Positions 1 through 9,353 of a stretch of DNA of 47,846 nt are shown here, in pieces. Position 1 is the stretch's first letter. Each line of letters starts with the position of its first letter. The stretch covers positions 1-47,846 of the forward strand of contig JAFGHD010000132.1 of the NCBI GenBank assembly GCA_016939365.1, written 5' to 3'. The position numbers and the translations under genes are program-made. Source of the DNA: Bacteroidales bacterium (GTDB lineage: Bacteria > Bacteroidota > Bacteroidia > Bacteroidales > JAFGHD01). A model generated the notes under the pieces. That model was given only the letters and a program-made list of their open reading frames with translations. It did not search any database and was not told the origin of the DNA.

Positions 1-82
1 AGATCAGCATATTTCAGACGATAAATGTCTGAATTTTAAAACTGACGAAATCAGGCAGTTTAAATTTGCAAACCTGATTTCC
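1..82 (+). repeat. Dispersed 82-bp repeat, copy 1 (cut by window edge)
   Basis: This stretch is the reverse complement of 18206-18287 with only two substitutions and no gaps (80/82 identical). It contains short internal inverted repeats, for example TTCAGAC/GTCTGAA around positions 13-33, so both DNA and RNA could fold. Similarity decays just after position 82 (both copies continue with a TCAG-ATA-like stretch). The left edge is the window boundary, so the full repeat may be longer. Nature unknown: it could be a mobile-element end, a MITE-like repeat or a conserved regulatory element. Confidence 0.85.
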
Positions 83-322
83 GTCAGCATATTTGCCGGG
101 CCATAGCTTGCTATCTTATTGCCCCGAAGCATTGCTTTTTCATTTTCATTCTTTGTTTCCGGGAATCCCGGATATCATTGAACAGAATTGTGTGGAAAAA
201 AACGCCCCCTCTTCTCCTGTGAGTGATGAGAATTCAATTATTATTACGCACCGTTTTTTACCCATTGAACTTACGGCGAGTGGGGGCGGCAAGAGCCTGT
301 GTAAAACACATAATCAATACCT

Positions 323-1309
323 ATGGAAAGAATCAGAGAGGGAATGGTTTTAATGCCGGTAATTTTATTGTTTTTTGGGGGGGTCCGTACGAGTGCAACT
401 GCGATCAGTCTGACAGACACGTTGCAGATGAATGATTCTGCCAGCTACACCAGGATCAATGCATTGGCCAGCCTCCAGATCAATCAGATAAGCCTTTCCA
501 ACTGGGCAGAGGGAGGGGAAAGTAACTGGTCAGGGATCACTTTTGGGAAATTCAATCTGCTGTACCGCAAGGACAAAATGAAAGTGGAATTCACTACACA
601 CCTGGGATACGGTCTTTCCTGGAGCAAGGAGCATGGCCGGAGGAAGTCGGATGACCGGGTTGATCTTAGCGTGGGATTTGGCTACAGTGCATTTAAAAAG
701 TGGTATTACAGCAGTGTGGTCAAGTTCAAGAGTCAGTTTTCGAAAGGGTATAAATACCCTGACGATTCGACGGTCGTTTCGGATTTACTGTCGCCGGCCA
801 ATGTTTTCGCATCCCTGGGTCTGGAATACAAACCGGCTGACTATGCATCCGTTTTCCTCTCCCCGGCCAGCGGACGGTTCATCCTGGTCATGAACCAGGA
901 ATTGGCCGACAAGGGAGCCTACGGCGTTACACAGGCTGTCAGGAACGATTCGGGTTGCGTGATCGTGCCCGGAAGGAACCTCCGCGCCGAGTTCGGGATC
1001 AATGTGATCCTTAATTTGCGCAGGGATATCATGAGAAATGTCAATCTTGACTCCAAGCTGAACCTCTTTAACAACTATTTGGATGAAGACACCGGTAACC
1101 GCTGGAATATCGATGTCGACTGGGAGACCGCCTTCAATTTCAAAATCAACAGCTACCTTTCCTCCAACCTTTTCCTGCATTTTCTGTACGATCATGAAGT
1201 GGCCATTCCCACTGTAGAGATGATGGACGGAAAGAAGGTGGAAGTCGGTGTCGGCCCGAAACTGCAGTTCAGGGAGCATTTCGGAATCGGTTTGTCTGTC
1301 AAGGTCTGA
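323..1309 (+). CDS. DUF3078 domain-containing protein (probable outer-membrane/periplasmic)
   Basis: The 328-residue product begins with a basic n-region and a hydrophobic stretch (about residues 8-27, ending ATA) that looks like a Sec signal peptide. The mature part starts with the motif LASLQINQISLSNWAEGGES, which is typical of the DUF3078 family known almost only from Bacteroidota. It then runs as alternating aromatic/polar strands (LLYRKDKMKVEF, YYSSVVKFKSQF, FLHFLYDHE), as expected for a beta-barrel or beta-rich outer-membrane protein. The molecular role of the family is unknown. The ATG at 323 was preferred because it gives the charged n-region; ATGs at 344 and 353 are alternatives. The gene is followed 56 bp later by a sirtuin gene with its own promoter-like box. 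Confidence 0.85.
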   Translation: MERIREGMVLMPVILLFFGGVRTSATAISLTDTLQMNDSASYTRINALASLQINQISLSNWAEGGESNWSGITFGKFNLLYRKDKMKVEFTTHLGYGLSWSKEHGRRKSDDRVDLSVGFGYSAFKKWYYSSVVKFKSQFSKGYKYPDDSTVVSDLLSPANVFASLGLEYKPADYASVFLSPASGRFILVMNQELADKGAYGVTQAVRNDSGCVIVPGRNLRAEFGINVILNLRRDIMRNVNLDSKLNLFNNYLDEDTGNRWNIDVDWETAFNFKINSYLSSNLFLHFLYDHEVAIPTVEMMDGKKVEVGVGPKLQFREHFGIGLSVKV

Positions 1310-1338
1310 TGACTGAATTCATATCCAATGCAAATTGA

Positions 1339-1346
1339 TATCTTTG
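1339..1346 (+). promoter_or_regulatory. Candidate -7 promoter box (TATCTTTG) for the sirtuin gene
   Basis: TATCTTTG is an exact match to the Bacteroidota -7 consensus TAnnTTTG and lies 19 bp before the ATG at 1366. I do not see a convincing TTG-type -33 element at the right distance, so this is a moderate call. Confidence 0.45.
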
Positions 1347-1365
1347 TGGTTAACGGGTACCGTTT

Positions 1366-2112
1366 ATGTTTCTCGAAGTTCAGTTGGCCAAAGCAGCAGA
1401 AGCGATCCGCAAGTCATCTTACACCGTGGCATTCACCGGTGCGGGTGTTTCAGTGGAAAGCGGCATCCCGCCGTTCAGAGGGGTTGATGGGATATGGAGC
1501 AGGTATGACCCAAGGCTTCTTGAGATCAACCATTTTTATGAGAAACCTGTGGAATCCTGGTCACTAATCAGGGATATCTTTTACAGTTATTTCAAACAAG
1601 CCCGGTTCAACCGCGCCCATGAAGTGCTTGCGAGGATGGAAGCTGAAGGCCTGCTGGGATGCGTCATTACACAGAACATTGATAATCTTCACCAGGAGGC
1701 AGGCAGTCGCTGTGTGTATGAATTTCACGGAAACTCAAAGCGGCTGATATGCACCCGATGCGGTGAATCAATGGACTCGGCGGATGTGGATTTTGAAAAT
1801 ATCCCCCCATACTGCAGTCACTGTCATGGCCTCCTGAAACCTGACTTTATCTTTTTTGGTGAAGGGATACCTCCGGCCGCCTTCCAGGGATCTGTTGATG
1901 CGGCCAACAGAGCCCGTACCCTGATCATCATCGGATCAACCGGTGAAGTGATGCCCGCATCCCAGATGCCTTATATCGCCAAGCAATCGGGTGCCGTTAT
2001 CATTGAGGTGAACATTGAGCCATCCCGGTTTACATCCGGAATTACAGATATATTCCTGGAAGGAAAGGCCACATATGTGATGGACCTCCTGGCAGGGGAG
2101 CTTTTTCCATAG
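1366..2112 (+). CDS. cobB: SIR2-family NAD-dependent protein deacylase (sirtuin)
   Basis: The product is 248 residues, the usual length of a bacterial sirtuin. It has the NAD-binding motif TGAGVSVESGIPPFRG (residues 24-39), the QNIDNLH motif (103-109), the catalytic histidine in FHGN (His121) and a four-cysteine zinc site (Cys129, Cys132, Cys150, Cys153), followed by KPDFIFFGE. Sirtuins remove acyl groups from lysine using NAD+, giving nicotinamide and O-acyl-ADP-ribose, in the cytoplasm. The tyrosine/arginine pair that marks desuccinylases is not obvious, so deacetylation is the safer guess. It precedes a secreted-protein gene with a short gap, but a functional link is not implied. Confidence 0.93.
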   Translation: MFLEVQLAKAAEAIRKSSYTVAFTGAGVSVESGIPPFRGVDGIWSRYDPRLLEINHFYEKPVESWSLIRDIFYSYFKQARFNRAHEVLARMEAEGLLGCVITQNIDNLHQEAGSRCVYEFHGNSKRLICTRCGESMDSADVDFENIPPYCSHCHGLLKPDFIFFGEGIPPAAFQGSVDAANRARTLIIIGSTGEVMPASQMPYIAKQSGAVIIEVNIEPSRFTSGITDIFLEGKATYVMDLLAGELFP

Positions 2113-2165
2113 GACTTCTACCGGTGACATCCGGCTTCCGGGGGTGGCTGCGAAAACGCCCGTTA

Positions 2166-4466
2166 ATGAATAAATCAATACATCATATCATGTCAGGAGA
2201 TGCACAACATATCAGGTCAGCGGCTGTATATGCCCTCATCGTTTCTTTCCTTCTTTGTTCAATGAATTTCAGCCTGCAGGGTCAGGTACGCGTAATGAAT
2301 GACCACCGGAAGGAATACCGGTTTCCCTGGACGGGAGGTATGAATTCCTGCCAGTTCGGCGAGGTGGACCTGAACCTCGATCAGGTGATGGACCTCATCA
2401 TTTTTGACAGGAGCGGAAACAGAATCGTTCCTTTGGTCAACAAGGGAACACCCGGACAGACCGATTACGAGTATGCACCCGAATACAGGAGTGCCTTCCC
2501 CGGTATCTCCGACTGGATGATCCTGGCCGATTATGACCAGGATGGCAGAAGGGACATTTTTACCTATTCACCCGGATATGCAGGTATCAAGGTCTTCAGG
2601 AACACTTCTGCAAAAGCCCTGGAATTCACTCCGGAGGTTTATCCGTACCTGACATCCCATCAGGGGGGCGGGTTTACCAATATATTGGTGACCTATGCGG
2701 ATTACCCGGCTATTTGTGACCTGGATCAGGACGGGGATCTGGATATTCTCACCTTCTGGGGACTGGGTTCTTTTATCGATATGCACAAAAACCAATCTGT
2801 GGAGAAATACGGGGTTCCTGACTCACTGGATTTTTTCAGGGTTACGGGATGCTGGGGCTACCTTGCCGAAAGCGAAGAATCAAATGTCGTTTATCTGGAT
2901 ACCTGTTTCATCATGAGAGAAAGCGGGGGATACCGGCATACGGGCTCCACCTTCTTCGTCAGGGATCTGAACGGAGACCTGCTGCCTGAGTTGGTACTGG
3001 GTGATGTGGATTACCCGCAGCTGATGTCAATGACCAATGGAGGAACTATTGAAGATGCCTTTATGATCAGCATCGATAGTCTGTTCCCGGCACCGGATCA
3101 CCCTGTCAGGCTTTTCTCGATGCCCTCTGCCATTGAAATCGATATCAACAATGATCAGAAGAAAGACCTGCTGGTCGCCCCATTCGATCCGAATCCCATC
3201 GTATCAGAAAACTATAGAAGTGTTTGGCTCTACCATAATACAGGTACCAACGACCTTCCGGTTTACCATTTCGAGGAACCGGATTTTCTGCAGTCGGACA
3301 TGATCGACGTGGGTTCCGGCTCAGCCCCCATTCTTCAGGATGCCGACGGGGACGGCCTTACCGACCTGTTCATCTCAAACTATGGCTATTACCAGTACTC
3401 CTGGTACCTTCCGGGCATGCTTCTCAAATCGAAATATACTTCTTCACTGGCACTCTTCCTGAATGCGGGCACGGCCGAACAGCCCGTATTTGAACTGGTG
3501 ACACGCGACTTCGGCGGGTTGTACAGCCTGGGAAAAGCTGCACTTCATGTTGCTTTTGGCGATATAGACGGGGATTCGGATATTGACCTGATCACCGGCC
3601 AGGAGGATGGCCGCCTGATTTTCCTGAAAAATCTTTCAGGTGACCCCGGCCAGTTTGATTTTGCTGCCCCTCAGGATGATTACCAGCAGGTCGATGTCGG
3701 TTCTTTCAGTACACCCCAGTTATTTGACCTGGATCAGGACGGACTGTCCGACCTGGTGATCGGTGAGCAGAACGGAAACCTGAATTATTACAAGAACACC
3801 GGTTCGTACGCACAGCCCGTATTTGACCTGGAAACCGACAGCCTCGGAAAGGTCAATGTGACCGATTACAATCTTTCTTTTTACGGGTATAGTGTTCCGT
3901 TCTTTTTCCGCTGGATGGGACAGACGCAGTTGCTTGTGGGCTCTGAAAAGGGCAAAGTGTTCTATTTTAAAGATATTGATGGCAACCTGACGGGCAAGTT
4001 CAGTGAGTCGGACTCGCTTTTTTCCCTGATCGGCACCCCCCCGGGTCCTGTGATCACCGGAATCCGTTCCTCCGCCGATATCTGCGACCTGGACAGCGAC
4101 GGGTGGCCAGAGCTGGTGGCAGGAAATTTCTCCGGCGGCCTGGTTTACCTGCCGGAGATATCGTTACCTCCTGTCGCTGAAGTATCCGAACCGGAACCCA
4201 ATGAAACACGGATTGCAGTATTCCCCAACCCGGTAAAAAACACATTGAATGTGATCATCCCACCTGCTTCATCCGGCAGCCGGGCTGTGATCCATTGCTT
4301 CACACCTTCCGGCAGGCTGATCTTCAGCCGAAGTGTCAGCATTTCATACAAATTCCAGATGGATGTTTCAGGCCTTTCATCAGGTGTCTATTTTCTTTCC
4401 GTTTTTCTGACACAACGGAACGGAAATTTCAGCCGGTTCCATGGGAGGTTTGTGAAGTCGGAGTAA
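2166..4466 (+). CDS. Secreted VCBS/FG-GAP repeat protein with T9SS type A sorting domain
   Basis: About 766 residues. A hydrophobic segment near the N-terminus (AAVYALIVSFLLCS) is a likely signal peptide. The body contains many FG-GAP/VCBS-type calcium-binding blocks of the form D-x-D-x-D-G-x-x-D (for example DYDQDGRRD, DLDQDGDLD, DADGDGLTD, DIDGDSDID, DLDQDGLSD, DLDSDGWPE), which form a beta-propeller. The last ~80 residues (from IAVFPNPVKN, through LSSGVYFLSV) are a type IX secretion sorting domain, so the protein should cross the outer membrane and be released or attached to the surface. Binding partner unknown. The ATG at 2166 gives a longer n-region; 2190 is an alternative start, and the open frame from 2124 is unlikely to be fully used. 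Confidence 0.88.
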   Translation: MNKSIHHIMSGDAQHIRSAAVYALIVSFLLCSMNFSLQGQVRVMNDHRKEYRFPWTGGMNSCQFGEVDLNLDQVMDLIIFDRSGNRIVPLVNKGTPGQTDYEYAPEYRSAFPGISDWMILADYDQDGRRDIFTYSPGYAGIKVFRNTSAKALEFTPEVYPYLTSHQGGGFTNILVTYADYPAICDLDQDGDLDILTFWGLGSFIDMHKNQSVEKYGVPDSLDFFRVTGCWGYLAESEESNVVYLDTCFIMRESGGYRHTGSTFFVRDLNGDLLPELVLGDVDYPQLMSMTNGGTIEDAFMISIDSLFPAPDHPVRLFSMPSAIEIDINNDQKKDLLVAPFDPNPIVSENYRSVWLYHNTGTNDLPVYHFEEPDFLQSDMIDVGSGSAPILQDADGDGLTDLFISNYGYYQYSWYLPGMLLKSKYTSSLALFLNAGTAEQPVFELVTRDFGGLYSLGKAALHVAFGDIDGDSDIDLITGQEDGRLIFLKNLSGDPGQFDFAAPQDDYQQVDVGSFSTPQLFDLDQDGLSDLVIGEQNGNLNYYKNTGSYAQPVFDLETDSLGKVNVTDYNLSFYGYSVPFFFRWMGQTQLLVGSEKGKVFYFKDIDGNLTGKFSESDSLFSLIGTPPGPVITGIRSSADICDLDSDGWPELVAGNFSGGLVYLPEISLPPVAEVSEPEPNETRIAVFPNPVKNTLNVIIPPASSGSRAVIHCFTPSGRLIFSRSVSISYKFQMDVSGLSSGVYFLSVFLTQRNGNFSRFHGRFVKSE

Positions 4467-4467
4467 A

Positions 4468-4475
4468 TATCTTTG
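4468..4475 (+). promoter_or_regulatory. Candidate -7 box (TATCTTTG) upstream of the C1 peptidase
   Basis: Exact match to TAnnTTTG located just after the stop codon of the VCBS gene and 79 bp before the chosen ATG at 4555. A TTTG at 4449-4452 is 15 bp upstream, shorter than the usual 17-23 spacing, so the -33 element is uncertain. Confidence 0.35.
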
Positions 4476-4554
4476 CCGTTAAGTTTTTGTTAAACAGACA
4501 AGTGTGCCGTTATATTTTCCCCGGATTGTGTTAACTTCGTATCAAAATGCCTGT

Positions 4555-6636
4555 ATGAAACCAGGATTGTTACTGGTTGTGTCGGTTTGCCTGTCATCCG
4601 GGATTTTAGGCCAGGGAAGACTCAGGGAATACCGGCCCGGAGAAGAGACTGATGTTTCCGAAATGCCGGAATGCCTTGCCGAAAACATCGGGAATGGCCA
4701 CCCCGGGATATATCCACTGCGGGCCCGGATGGGTTACGAAGCGTATTATGCAGGAAAGCCAACCCAAGCCTTTGCGGAGTTTCCGGTGCTTTACGACCTG
4801 CGGACGGCAGGACCGGGAGGAACACCGTTGGTGACGCCTGTGAAATCGCAGATGGGTTGCGGTGCCTGTTGGGCTTTCGCAACATACGGTTCCATGGAGT
4901 CCGGTCTGTTGGCGGCCGGAATGGGTGAATATGACTTCTCGGAAAACAACCTTAAGAATTGTCATGGTTTTGAGCCTTTACCGTGCCAGTGGGGGCATCA
5001 TTTCATGTCGACCGCATATCTGACAAGGAGAAGTGGCCCCATTGCCGAATCAGATGATCCATATGTACCTGTCAATGGAGCCTGTACCCCCGGATTCGTC
5101 CCGGTTTTTTACATCACCGATGCCCGGTACCCTCCCGATGACCTGATGGCCCTGAAACAGGCTATTTACAGTTACGGAGGTTTATATACCACGATGGCAT
5201 TCAGGCTGGAATGCTATAATCCGCTGGATTACACATATTGCGACACGATATCCGTCAACACCGGCCATGCGGTGACCCTGGCCGGCTGGGACGACAACAA
5301 GGTCGTTACCGGCGGCCCGCTCAGCCCGCCTGACGGACGTATCGGAGCTTTTATTGTCAAGAATTCGCGGGGCCTGACATTCGGTGAAAATGGGTATTTC
5401 TACGTTGCCTATGATGATAATCTGATCAAAAAGTACTGTGCCTATTGGCCTGGGGTATCCCTTTACGACTCAAGTGTTCATATTTACCAGTACGATACCA
5501 TCGGAGGCTGGCCTTTCATCGGTTACGATGATACCATTGCATTCGGGATGGTGAAATTTGATTCACCGGCCGACCATTTGCTAACTTCGGTCGGCACATA
5601 CACCGTTGCATATGGTTCCACACTTGAGGTGACCGTGTACGATGATTTTGACGGGATCACAGCCAGTGGGGTGCTCGGTTCGGCTGCTCTGAGCTGTTCT
5701 GATCCGGGTTACTACACCATTCCTCTTCAGTATCCGGTACCGATACCGGAGGGAGAGGATTTCTTTATCCTCATTAAGTATATGGCTCCCGGATTCGACT
5801 TCCCGATTGCCGTGGAAGGAGTGGATCCGGGATATTCAAATCCGTTGCTGGAAACAGGAAAGTGCTGGGCCAGCCCTGACGGAATGGCTTGGGAAGTTCT
5901 CGGAAACGGAACACCTTATCCATATGATTTGTGCATCAAAGTGCATGCTGTGGAATTCCTGGAGGCCGATCTGAGGGTTTTTCTTGAAGGGCCCTTCGAT
6001 GGAACGGGGATGTCCACTTTCCTGAATGACCAGAACCTTTTGCCCATGTGCCAACCTTACAGCCAGTTTCCATGGAATTACCAGGGAACGGAATGTGCGA
6101 CTGCCATGCCGGTAAATACGGTGGACTGGGTGCTTTTGGATCTCCGTGATGCGCCGGGAGGCCCTGCAACAGCTACTTCCGGAACGAGGATTGCGATGCA
6201 GGCTGCATTGCTGCTTGACAACGGCGCCATCCGTTCGGCTGACGGATCATCATTCCCCCTTTTCAGAACAAAGGTGACGGACAGCCTGTATGTGGTCATT
6301 CACCACCGCAATCATCTTGCCGTTATGTCTTCAATGTCCCTTCAGAAGGTAAACGGCAGGTATTCATATGATTTTACCGATGGTATCCATAAGGCATATG
6401 GCGGTATGATCGGTTTCAAACAACTCCTTCCCGGGAAAACCGGTATGGCAGGAGGTGATGGTGACGCCAACGGCCTGGTCGACAACGTGGATAAGATTGA
6501 TGTATGGACACTACAGGCCGGCGGGACAGGATACCTGCAGGGAGATTTTTCGATGGATACGCAGGTTTCCAATTCCGATAAAAATGAAATCTGGGTTCCC
6601 AACAGCGGTATGGGAAGCCAGGTTCCGGGCCGATGA
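4555..6636 (+). CDS. Secreted papain-like (C1 family) cysteine protease with lectin-like and dockerin-like regions
   Basis: About 693 residues starting with a signal peptide (MKPGLLLVVSVCLSSGILGQ). The ATG at 4555 is preferred over the upstream GTG at 4504, which would bury the signal. The papain core has the catalytic cysteine in CGACWAFA (Cys105), histidine in TGHAVTLAGW (His238) and asparagine in VKNSRG (Asn270). After it comes a beta-rich segment (about 310-430) like the lectin-like domain that often follows C1 peptidases in bacteria. The C-terminus carries two dockerin-like blocks (GDGDANGLVDNVDK and GDFSMDTQVSNSDK) ending WVPNSGMGSQVP. There is no classical T9SS type A tail. It probably acts outside the cell or at its surface; substrate unknown. 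It converges with the LOG gene, 31 bp away. Confidence 0.9.
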   Translation: MKPGLLLVVSVCLSSGILGQGRLREYRPGEETDVSEMPECLAENIGNGHPGIYPLRARMGYEAYYAGKPTQAFAEFPVLYDLRTAGPGGTPLVTPVKSQMGCGACWAFATYGSMESGLLAAGMGEYDFSENNLKNCHGFEPLPCQWGHHFMSTAYLTRRSGPIAESDDPYVPVNGACTPGFVPVFYITDARYPPDDLMALKQAIYSYGGLYTTMAFRLECYNPLDYTYCDTISVNTGHAVTLAGWDDNKVVTGGPLSPPDGRIGAFIVKNSRGLTFGENGYFYVAYDDNLIKKYCAYWPGVSLYDSSVHIYQYDTIGGWPFIGYDDTIAFGMVKFDSPADHLLTSVGTYTVAYGSTLEVTVYDDFDGITASGVLGSAALSCSDPGYYTIPLQYPVPIPEGEDFFILIKYMAPGFDFPIAVEGVDPGYSNPLLETGKCWASPDGMAWEVLGNGTPYPYDLCIKVHAVEFLEADLRVFLEGPFDGTGMSTFLNDQNLLPMCQPYSQFPWNYQGTECATAMPVNTVDWVLLDLRDAPGGPATATSGTRIAMQAALLLDNGAIRSADGSSFPLFRTKVTDSLYVVIHHRNHLAVMSSMSLQKVNGRYSYDFTDGIHKAYGGMIGFKQLLPGKTGMAGGDGDANGLVDNVDKIDVWTLQAGGTGYLQGDFSMDTQVSNSDKNEIWVPNSGMGSQVPGR

Positions 6637-6667
6637 CGGGGGAAGCCCGCATCTTTGGTGACCCGGA

Positions 6668-7390
6668 TCAGAAATTGGGTTTGAGTTCGTACTTCTTGTA
6701 AAAATCTTCAATCACTCCCACGGCCTCTTCCGCCGTGTCGACGACATTGAAGATATCCAGATCACTGGGGCTAATGTGTTCACTCTCCAGCAGCCGGCTG
6801 TGAATCCACTGGATCAATCCTTCCCAGTAGCTCCTGACTCCCAACACAATCGGGAAACGGACCAGCTTGTGGGTCTGGATGAGGGTGATGGCCTCAAACA
6901 TCTCATCAAGGGTGCCGAATCCTCCGGGAAGAACGATATATCCCTGGGAATACTTCATGAACATAACCTTTCTGACGAAAAAATGATCGAAGGTCAGGAA
7001 TTTGTCTGCGTCAATGAAAGGATTGGGAATCTGTTCCAAAGGCAGGGCAATGTTCAGTCCGACTGATTTACCCCCGGAGAAATGGGCACCTTTGTTGGCG
7101 GCTTCCATAATACCCGGCCCACCGCCTGTGACGACCCCGAACCCTTTTTTTGTAAGCAGATAGGCGATCTCCTCAGCCATCCGGTAATATGGACTCCCGG
7201 GTTTGGTCCGGGCTGAGCCGAAAATCGATACGCATGGTCCGATCTGTGCCAGCTTTTCATAGCCATCCACCAACTCGGACATGACCTTGAACACCGCCCA
7301 CGAATCCATCGTTTTTGTCTCATTCCAGGTTTTTGGGGAAATCGCTTCCCGGATCCTGTCCTCTTCGTTTGTGACCTTATGATCCATCAT
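6668..7390 (-). CDS. LOG-family / TIGR00730 Rossmann-fold protein
   Basis: A 240-residue protein with the two family motifs: GGGPGIMEAANKG and PGGFGTLDEMFE, the latter being the PGGxGTxxE active-site motif of cytokinin riboside 5'-monophosphate phosphoribohydrolases (Lonely Guy proteins). Members hydrolyse nucleoside monophosphates to base plus ribose 5-phosphate. Many bacterial members are of unknown physiological substrate and are mislabelled as lysine decarboxylases. An N-terminal extension of about 45 residues before the Rossmann core (VSIFGSART) fits the longer subgroup. Two adjacent ATGs (7390, 7387) are possible starts. It is divergent from the aconitase-like gene. Confidence 0.88.
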   Translation of the reverse strand: MMDHKVTNEEDRIREAISPKTWNETKTMDSWAVFKVMSELVDGYEKLAQIGPCVSIFGSARTKPGSPYYRMAEEIAYLLTKKGFGVVTGGGPGIMEAANKGAHFSGGKSVGLNIALPLEQIPNPFIDADKFLTFDHFFVRKVMFMKYSQGYIVLPGGFGTLDEMFEAITLIQTHKLVRFPIVLGVRSYWEGLIQWIHSRLLESEHISPSDLDIFNVVDTAEEAVGVIEDFYKKYELKPNF

Positions 7391-7443
7391 TTCATGTTTC
7401 TAATGATTGTCCAAAATTATTCAAAAACAGCACATGGTTCCTG

Positions 7444-7475
7444 TTTCAAACGCGAAAGAAATATATATAATTTTG
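7444..7475 (+). promoter_or_regulatory. Candidate promoter for the aconitase-like gene
   Basis: The -7 box TAATTTTG (7468-7475) matches TAnnTTTG exactly. A TTTC at 7444-7447 lies 20 bp upstream, an acceptable -33 element. The chosen ATG at 7526 is 50 bp downstream. This argues against the longer open frame from 7379, which would begin upstream of the promoter. Confidence 0.5.
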
Positions 7476-7525
7476 AACCGGATTGGGGAAATTTCAATCC
7501 ATTATCATCTCAAAGTAACACAAGT

Positions 7526-9304
7526 ATGGCAGGAAAGACATTTGCAGAAAAGATTTTCGGTGCCGGGAGCGGAAGCATCGTTTTCGCCGGGCCGGATATC
7601 ATCCTTTCACATGACAACACGGCCAGTATTGCCAAAACATTTGAGAAGATGGGAGGCAAAGTGTTGTCTGGTCCGGACCGCTTGCTGATTGTTCTGGATC
7701 ACAATGCACCGCCCACCAATGCCAAGCTGGCCAATGATTACCAGTTCATCCGGGATTTTGCCAGAAAAAACGGGGTAAAAAAGTTTCACGATATCGGCAG
7801 TGGCATATGTCATCAGGTGATGGCTTCATATGCGAAGCCCGGCATGATCATCGTCGGGAGCGACAGCCACACCTGCACGGCCGGTGCCTTCAATGCCTTT
7901 GCAGCGGGTATCGATCGCACCGAAACAGCTGGTTTGTGGAAGCAGGGTGAGACCTGGTTCAGGGTGCCGGATAGCATGAAGATCACTCTGACAGGGAAAT
8001 TGCCCGAAGGGGTTTATGCAAAGGACCTGTCCCTCTGGATCATCGGCATGCTTGGTTCGGCCGGAGCGGATTACATGTCCATTGAGTTCCACGGTAGCGG
8101 AGTGAAAGCACTGGGCATCTCCGACCGGATGACCATTGCCAATCTCGCTTCTGAAATGGGAGCTAAAAATGCCGTCTTCCCCGCTGATGAGGTGCTTCAT
8201 GAATATCTGGGCAATGATTTCGGAGGTGTATGGGCGGATATGGATGCTATCTATTTACGGGAGATTGAGATCGATCTGGATCAATTGTTCCCGGTGGCGG
8301 CAGCTCCGCATCATGTCGATCATGTCAAAGCGCTGGCAGAGGTGGAAGGGACGGTCATACATCAGGCCCTGATCGGCACCTGTACAAACGGCCGGCTGGA
8401 GGATCTGGAGGTCGCCGCTTCCATTCTTGCCGGCAAATCGATCCCTCCTGAAGTGCAGCTGCTGGTCATTCCTGCATCACGGGAAATATACATACAAGCC
8501 CTGGATCGTGGAATCATCTCGGATCTGATGAAGGCGGGAGCACATGTATTGGCCTCCTCCTGCGGCCCCTGCCTTGGAACGGGTCAGGGAATACCTGCCG
8601 ATGGATACGTGGTGATCTCCACAGCCAACCGGAACTTCAAGGGAAGAATGGGGAACAAGGAAGCTTCCATTTATCTTGCTTCGCCTGCCACAGTGGCCCT
8701 TTCAGCACTGGCCGGCAGAATCGTTGACCCGCGCGGCAAAAGCCATGGGGAAACATTCCCTTTCACCCGACAGCAAAGCCCTACCGTCGATATTCCGGCA
8801 AATGATGACCGTTATGCACCCGGAGTCTGGAATTATTCGGATGTCGATAACCTCAATACAGACCAGATGTTCGCCGGAAACCTGACTTACAATATCCTGA
8901 GTTCAGAACCTGAAAAGATCATGCCCCACCTTTTCAAGGGATTTGATGACAGCTTTTCCGGGCGTGTCAGCGCAGGCGATATCATCATCGCAGGAGCCAA
9001 CTTCGGATGCGGGAGCTCCAGGGAACATCCGGCAGTGGGTCTGGCTCATGCCGGTATCAGAGCGGTGATCTGCAAATCGGTGAACAGGATATTCTACCGG
9101 TCATCGGTAAACCAAGGCCTTCCGATCATCATTCAACCTGAAGCGGTGGAGCGGTTCCAACCGAATCAGAAGGTGGATATTGACTTCTCAAGAGGTCAGA
9201 TCATTATGGGCGACCAGGAATACCGGTTTGCCCCGCTACCTGATAAACTGATGAAGATCTTTGCAGCCCGCGGCCTGGTCAACTATATCCGCCAGGGGGG
9301 ATGA
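7526..9304 (+). CDS. Aconitate hydratase, single-chain Aquifex-type (fused large and small domains)
   Basis: The 592-residue protein joins the aconitase large domain and the swivel (small) domain in one short polypeptide. The 4Fe-4S ligands are Cys286 (GTCTNGR), Cys346 and Cys349 (SSCGPCLG). Other family motifs are GSDSHTCTAGA near the N-terminus and the swivel-domain signature GANFGCGSSREH. At about 590-640 residues it is much shorter than AcnA or AcnB. It matches the compact aconitase/3-isopropylmalate dehydratase-like group. It probably interconverts citrate and isocitrate in the TCA cycle, but a homoaconitase or isopropylmalate dehydratase role cannot be excluded from motifs. No leuB or citrate synthase lies nearby to decide. 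Confidence 0.85.
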   Translation: MAGKTFAEKIFGAGSGSIVFAGPDIILSHDNTASIAKTFEKMGGKVLSGPDRLLIVLDHNAPPTNAKLANDYQFIRDFARKNGVKKFHDIGSGICHQVMASYAKPGMIIVGSDSHTCTAGAFNAFAAGIDRTETAGLWKQGETWFRVPDSMKITLTGKLPEGVYAKDLSLWIIGMLGSAGADYMSIEFHGSGVKALGISDRMTIANLASEMGAKNAVFPADEVLHEYLGNDFGGVWADMDAIYLREIEIDLDQLFPVAAAPHHVDHVKALAEVEGTVIHQALIGTCTNGRLEDLEVAASILAGKSIPPEVQLLVIPASREIYIQALDRGIISDLMKAGAHVLASSCGPCLGTGQGIPADGYVVISTANRNFKGRMGNKEASIYLASPATVALSALAGRIVDPRGKSHGETFPFTRQQSPTVDIPANDDRYAPGVWNYSDVDNLNTDQMFAGNLTYNILSSEPEKIMPHLFKGFDDSFSGRVSAGDIIIAGANFGCGSSREHPAVGLAHAGIRAVICKSVNRIFYRSSVNQGLPIIIQPEAVERFQPNQKVDIDFSRGQIIMGDQEYRFAPLPDKLMKIFAARGLVNYIRQGG

Positions 9305-9353
9305 ACAGGGTGAAGCTCCATGAACATTTCCTGCTGGCCCCAGTTATAATGGT

